Below, one piece after another: positions 59,157-64,000 of a stretch of 64,000 bases of DNA. Position 1 is the stretch's first letter; each line of letters begins with the position of its first letter. The notes below the pieces were generated by a model. It had not been told where the DNA came from. It did not search any database and saw only the letters and a program-made list of their open reading frames with translations. The stretch comes from Siphonodentalium dalli (lineage: Eukaryota; Mollusca; Scaphopoda; Gadilida; Siphonodentaliidae), in assembly GCA_032622095.1 (NCBI GenBank), contig CP136069.1, positions 201,856,690 to 201,920,689 on the forward strand. The letters are read 5' to 3'. The translations under genes and the position numbers were made by a program.

Positions 59157-59811
59157 ATGCACTTAGTGTTGATTCATGGTATATTAGGGAAATATCCATG
59201 TAGTGGTACGCACCACTTAGGAACCAGACAGCCAGGGGCGTATCACTACGGAATTTGAAATGTGTGATAAGAAGGGAGGTGTATGTCCAATTTATCAATG
59301 GGTTAAGAGTTTCGTAGCCTCAGTAAAGATGGGTTAGGGTCGACCTTGACCTTCCCGACGCAATACCACCTCCCCTCTCGCCTCCACCAACGGCCGCCAG
59401 CGAAAAAAATGAGGGGTTTAGAGGGAGGGGAAGAAGAGGGGCACTCGCACCGACAACGACCCCTGTTGGTATTGTATTTTATGTTTGAGATCTGACTAAA
59501 TGCCGTTGTGCTTAGAACAACGCGTGAATGCATTAATATTCCTAGATTCTTACTGCGTTGACATTTTGTGTAATCTAAAAGAAACAACAGACCCCCCCCC
59601 CCACCAAAATAGAGCTTAAATATATATGTTTTTATTTCGACTTTCTACTCAACCAAATGACATGACTTCGAGAACGAGTATACTGGGTATGGATTGGGGT
59701 CCTCTCTTGTCACAGATCAATCGATGGCATTCACATCGTTTCTGTTTGATAGTTTGGTTTTTGACTGTTTTTGGGATTAATATCCCTTTTACATGCACGG
59801 GGTGTAGATCC
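58991..59811. other. Intergenic; CAT trinucleotide microsatellite
   Basis: An imperfect (CAT)n run lies at about 59105-59157. A poly-C run lies at 59589-59601. Open frames at 59303-59587 (-) and 59626-59835 (+) have no domain. Confidence 0.55.
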
Positions 59812-60193
59812 GTCTCTGCAACTCTTGGATTATGAGTTAGATTTTAATTCGCAAGTGGAATGGTTGGATGATGACGGCGATGACGATGATGATGATGATG
59901 ATTGATCCGATGGTTACGATGAAATACTTCTCCAAATCGATAGTGACATATCCATTCAATTCGATGGAGACGACTGGGGTGTTGTCCCCGCGATCGACTT
60001 CGATGATGAAGGTAATTAATCTCCACACCCAGGACCTATCGTCGGTCAATTGATATATTTCAGCCCGAGACACCAAACGGTTATTTTAACACAACCGCCG
60101 GAGGTGGAAGTTGAAGAGGATTGGGAATCAGAAATTGACACATATTGGGCTCAAGTAGACCCTCTATATTTTGCGTGTCGATTTCTGGATTAA
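59812..60193 (+). pseudogene. Unrecognised acidic reading frame with two in-frame stops
   Basis: One frame reads QLLDYELDFNSQVEWLDDDG, a D-run (59869-59902), a TGA (59903-59905), then SDGYDEILLQIDSDISIQFD, GDDWGVVPAIDFDDE, a TAA (60017-60019), and after it a further acidic stretch ending PPEVEVEEDWESEIDTYWAQ, VDPLYFACRFLD and a TAA (60191-60193). The composition is protein-like and consistently acidic on both sides of each stop, which argues for a once-coding segment. The stop at 60017 lies in a GAAG-GTAATT donor-like site and an acceptor-like TTTCAG ends at 60063, but joining them would shift the frame. I do not recognise a family. Confidence 0.35.
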
Positions 60194-60639
60194 AACCATG
60201 ATCTGAATCATCCGCCTATTCCAGGGATGATCCCGAAAGCTTAGTTGTTGACAATATGGCATATTGGTATTAAAAGAATAAATAAAGTGCATATAAATAA
60301 TCAGAAAAAAGTATACACTGAAAAGGGCGAGGGTAAATAAAAGGAACTGGGCCGTGGCACTACGCCGCATGAGGTAGGCCATACCAATACATATTAAGTT
60401 CTCATACTACCAACGACATGTCAACTGTTCCGATTTTATTTTATAGTAATAATTCTCCGCCAGGTATATATAGTAAGTTACATCAACCTTTGTTTATTAA
60501 ATTCAAGAACGTGATTACGAATTTGTATGCAAAAACTGTATATGTATTATGTTTTGGAGAAATTAAAACGGCGCTACAGTACGGAAGTTGGATACAAGTT
60601 TAGAACATACTAGATGCCTGTCTGCTTCTTTTGAAATAC
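60194..60639. other. Intergenic, no gene seen
   Basis: Short frames on either strand, no domain. Confidence 0.5.
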
Positions 60640-61108
60640 AATTGTGACCCGCCATATCAAATCCAGTCGTAAGTCGGGATTTTTTTTACCCTGTGCCAAT
60701 GCATTCTCTTATATATGCGAATCGACCATAGGTCGTCTCGCATATATAAGAGAATGCATTGGCCTAACAATTTTTTTATCATGTTTTTTAAATAAATGTT
60801 TCTTACTATTTTTAGGACATAAAATAAAAAAAACATCCATTACCCTGCAGGGAGCCCCACACGTATATAGAAGCATATAGAAGAGTGTCGTCTGATCATG
60901 TTTGTCTGGGGCTCTGTATGGGTGAAATTATAAAATTGTTAAAGAATACAAGAACAAATTACTAAAATTGTAAAAAATTGTTAGGCCAATGCATTCTCTT
61001 ATATATACGAGGCGACATATGGTCGACTCGCATATATAAGAGAATGCATTGGCACAGGGTAAAAAACATCCCGACTTACGACTGGATTTGATATGGTGGG
61101 TCACAATT
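60640..61108. mobile_element. MITE family B, full copy with AATT duplication
   Basis: The body 60644-61104 starts GTGACCCGCCATATCAAATC and ends GATTTGATATGGTGGGTCAC. AATT flanks it on both sides (60640-60643, 61105-61108). Hairpins lie at 60696-60762 and 60986-61052. It is very similar to the copy at 27896, including the central GGGAGCCCCACA / CTGGGGCTC dyad. The open frames at 60644-60880 (+) and 60928-61170 (-) are translations of the hairpin repeat. Confidence 0.9.
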
Positions 61109-62259
61109 GCACGAAAAACATAGCATTTATTTGTGTGGCCTATAAGTCTTATATCACTGAGGAAAGGCATGTGATACGTAATATCTAAAGTCGATTATCG
61201 CTCGATGGTATGCATATTATATAATCTCTCACATTGGGTGTGTGTCAGTTGCTCTGACATTTTACTTTGTCTCTATTCGGTTCCAGTCTTGTGGTGACCT
61301 ACGCATATACTGTTATGTGGGGGTGAGTTGCTCTGACATTATACGTTGTCTCAATTTCGGTTCCAGCCTTGTGAAAGCCGTATTTAGTGTTATTATCGAG
61401 TATAAATTCGAAATCCTTTCACCCCCGCGATAAAATAAGTCGATCTGACATAAGCCGCAAATCTATTATACCATTTCAATTAGGACCCAATTAGCTATGT
61501 CGCCAACGGATATAGATTTGTGTTTTGTTTCCGACCGATTGACTGCAAGCTTTATTATATGCCCGATGGGTACCAATTGCCAAATGCCTGAAAGCTAGCT
61601 GCCACATTTTGTAGCCAATCCGGATTTTTTTTTAGCCATTTCATTTTTTATATAGCAATTTGCTAAATTGGCTATCGGCTCAGAGACAACAGATGGAAAC
61701 GAAAAACATGCAATATTTTGACGTAGTCCCGATGTATCTATTTGTGATGAAGACCAAATCTTTTCCAGTTGGGAGTCGCCCAAACAATTAGAGAATTTCC
61801 TATTGGGATTTCGAGAAATATGAAGGAGTTATCAAACCTAAAATTGTGGTGCATGTGGCTGAAAACCGTACTCATACACTCTTAAATATAACAATCCGTG
61901 TATGTACTTCAGAGAGTACCCATACGTGTTTCAACCACACAGCGTTGGGTATTGAGAAACATTAGGTTTTATATATGGACGTGATACCTAGAGCATTTGG
62001 TACTAGGCATTCTCAGAATCAAATGTTGACCCACGTGATTGTATCACGTGATGAACGATACAATTCCACAAAAAACATTGCGGCGTCCGGCCACTTGAGG
62101 CGATTGCGTGTTTTACATTATATAAAAACGGAGAAAACACAAAATAATAGCAGGCTTACACAGTTTGCGTTGAATTCGTCCTCGGGTTACAAGCTATAGC
62201 GTGTGCCCAATTAGGTAATTTGACTGATGTCATTTGAGAATACGGAACATTTAGTCTAT
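61109..62259. other. Intergenic; one two-unit duplication
   Basis: At about 61238-61380 a unit of roughly 80 bases (GTTGCTCTGACATT...TTGTCTC...TTCGGTTCCAG.CTTGTG) occurs twice. Two CACGTG E-boxes 15 bases apart lie at about 62033 and 62046. No gene is recognised. Confidence 0.5.
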
Positions 62260-62940
62260 TATAGATCGATAAATGGTTCACCCATACCTGTTTAAGACAT
62301 CTGATTAATAAGGTTTATACAGTTCAAGCCCATTAGTGCCCACGTATAACAATATATCTGCGATAAATCACAAATAATTGCGATTAATCGCAAACCTTTG
62401 TGGTAAATCGCCAAGTAGATGTCTGATTTATAATGTGTATACGGTTCAAACCTATTAGTGTCAACGCATAACAAACCGTTGTGATCAATCTCAAACATCT
62501 TTGGGATAAATCGCAAGTATAATAACCAAGTAGTTTGTGAGTTATCGCAAAGTTGTTTGTGATTTTTCGCAAAGGTTTTCTCCCCTTATCCCACATGCAT
62601 GCTGAATGTGAAAGATATATCGGTCTATTTTAGTCCGAATATGCTCTTATACATCGATTGGTCGTTCACCCAGACCTTAAAGATGTCTGATTTATGTTTA
62701 TACAGTTCAAGCCCATTAGTGCCAACGCATACAATTATACCTGCGATAAATCACAAATCATTGCGATTAATCGTAAACCTTGTGATAAATCGAAAACATT
62801 GCACTAAATCGCATATATTTCAAAGTAGTTTGCGATTCGCAAAGGCTTGCGATTTATCCCAAAGTAGTTTTTGATTTATCGGGCTATTATAGATCGATTG
62901 GTGGTTCACCCATACCTGTTTAAGATGTTTGATTTATAAT
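62260..62940 (+). repeat. Degenerate tandem repeat, about 300-360-bp units
   Basis: Units begin near 62260, 62620 and 62882 with CTATTATAGATCGAT or its variants, then GGTTCACCCATACCTGTTTA and AGTTCAAGCCCATTAGTGCC. The inner part is filled with short GCGATAAATC / AATCGCAAA phrases. The same phrases end copy A of the dispersed repeat at 7541-7575. Confidence 0.72.
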
Positions 62941-63545
62941 GTTCACTTTAACATTATTTTGGCCGATTATTTTTGTCATTCACACAAATTTTACTCCACG
63001 TTCATAGAACAGGTCAGGGAAATATTGAAATCGAGGTATCAATCCTTGAATTAAGTACACAAACACGATCAAGATTCTATACTAATACAAGTAATATAAT
63101 TCGGATTATTTATGTAACTGATAACATGATAGGGAAGAACCTCGATCGATGTTTTGTGCTTAATTCGATGTTTAAACGCGTTGCATCATTTGGAATCTAA
63201 CGTGCCACGTTGTGAAAGTTGCAGTCGGCGTCGGTCATTTTTTCGTAATTTCGAGGGCTTCGTACCTGGGAAGGTTCTCCACATAGTACCTATATGTTTG
63301 GTACTCAGGGATTTCCAAATATCTTGGTACTATGCATAGTATCTAGATATTTGGTACTTCGGAGTACCCAACCAGGTATTCCAGAGTACCTGTATTGATA
63401 GTTGGACAGGTACGCCAGATTACCTGGATATTTGGTTAACCAGAATACCAACAATATTTGGTACTTCCAGTACCAACGATTTGGTACTCCCCACGGGACA
63501 AGTTCAATACCCACGTAGGTACTCTGGAGTACCTATTGTTTTAAG
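62880..63545 (-). repeat. Dispersed repeat, copy B (inverted partner of 6831-7575)
   Basis: Reverse-complement alignment by eye with copy A runs from the GGTTCACCC end through GTAACTGATAACATGAT, GAACCTCGATCGATGTTTTG, TTGGAATCTAACGTGCCAC, TTTTCGTAATTTCGAGGG and the GGTACT/GTACC palindromic part to CCCACGGGACAAGTTCA. Copy A has AT-rich material that copy B lacks in places. Confidence 0.7.
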
Positions 63546-64000
63546 AGTGTACTGCACTTCGCAAGATAACAAAATTGTCAGAAAATTCAACGGTAATCAC
63601 TTCAAGAATGGTTGCGACACGAATATCAATTTTGGGAACATCCACTCACTCATTATTGGTGAAATCGATACATTTTATTTCCATAATACGAACTGAGTCC
63701 GCAAAACAAAGGATAAGAAGATAGCATTTATCAATGAGTCTGCGATCGTAAAATTGATATGCGATAAAGGAAGATAAATAAGATTGCTACCAGACACGTC
63801 AACACAACATTGTTTGTATCAACTGCAACCTGAAGATGCTTTTCAAATGATCGCAGAACAAGGTGGAGAGAGAACAATCACGTGACACTGCTACATATAT
63901 AATCGCCATATATATGGCCCTTCATTCACTTTTATTATGGCAGTTTGTTTTTGGTTTAACAATATGGAAACGGTTGAGTACCCATCTTTAGCGCATCAAT
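63546..64000. other. Intergenic, no gene seen
   Basis: AT-rich right edge; nothing is supported. Confidence 0.45.

Noticed and set aside
59868-60053. 61-codon frame beginning with a Met-rich run
   Set aside because: The Met run is an out-of-frame reading of a GAT repeat; the neighbouring frame with acidic residues looks more protein-like.
60644-61170. Frames of 78 (+) and 80 (-) codons with SYICESTIGRLAYIREC-like peptide, also at 20814-21047 (-) and 25567-25764 (+)
   Set aside because: The shared peptide is simply the translated 67-bp MITE hairpin, not a protein family.

Overview
This is a eukaryotic, almost certainly animal, nuclear window. It is AT-rich, has very few genes, and is filled with non-LTR retrotransposon remnants, DNA-transposon derivatives (MITEs), minisatellites and hairpins. 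No operons, bacterial genes, tRNA or rRNA genes or CRISPR arrays are seen. The repeat mix (L1/Tx1-like and Jockey/CR1-like LINEs, many TTAA, TA and hAT MITEs) fits a marine invertebrate such as a mollusc or other lophotrochozoan. That assignment is inference from general character only.

Only one intact protein gene is convincing: a single-exon seven-pass TLC-domain protein of the TLCD1/TLCD2 type at 21844-22674 (+), with a TATA-like box about 160 bases upstream. Other protein-like sequence is broken transposon coding: a 3.8 kb L1/Tx1-like ORF2 with three frameshifts (48909-52690, -), a Jockey/CR1-like LINE relic (10925-12300, -), a second one with internal deletions (14005-15000, +), two LINE 3' fragments (31719-31920, + and 53612-53836, -), a BED-finger remnant inside a hAT-like insertion (47038-47766), and an unrecognised acidic reading frame with two stops (59812-60193, +).

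Layout. 0-6.8 kb: degenerate repeats, a 1.6 kb TIR element (3499-5110) holding an 11-copy minisatellite, and a perfect RFX-type palindrome. 6.8-9.5 kb: a dispersed repeat whose inverted partner lies near 63 kb, then a 38-bp minisatellite open in many frames. 10.6-18 kb: hairpin, two LINE relics, two TTAA MITEs and a GC-richer duplication. 18.9-20.7 kb: twin 454-bp repeats around a 900-bp core. 21.7-22.7 kb: the TLCD gene. 22.7-28.4 kb: MITEs and tandem blocks. 31-32.1 kb: a 46-bp satellite interrupted by a LINE tail. 32.8-33.5 kb: a hAT MITE with a perfect 8-bp target duplication. 35.3-37.3 kb: head-to-tail TTAA MITEs. 39.2-43.25 kb: a 4 kb element with about 500-bp inverted arms. 43.9-46.1 kb: a 2.2 kb GC-rich foldback. 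46.76-47.9 kb: a hAT insertion nested in a mariner-type element. 48.9-53.8 kb: LINEs. 54.6 kb: a 42-bp minisatellite. 55.4-59 kb: two clusters of TAAACAC motifs. 57.4-61.1 kb: more MITEs. 62.3-63.5 kb: tandem blocks and the inverted partner of the 6.8 kb repeat.

The most unusual observation is a 67-bp hairpin module that occurs as an inverted pair inside two MITE families with different outer ends and different target duplications (TTAA-flanked CCCTTTACCC ends against 4-bp-duplication GTGACCC ends). This suggests a modular or captured core. Three otherwise unrelated MITE families are all flanked by TTAA, as expected of piggyBac-type mobilisation. No homology search was possible. Family names rest on motifs, terminal repeats and target duplications read by eye.
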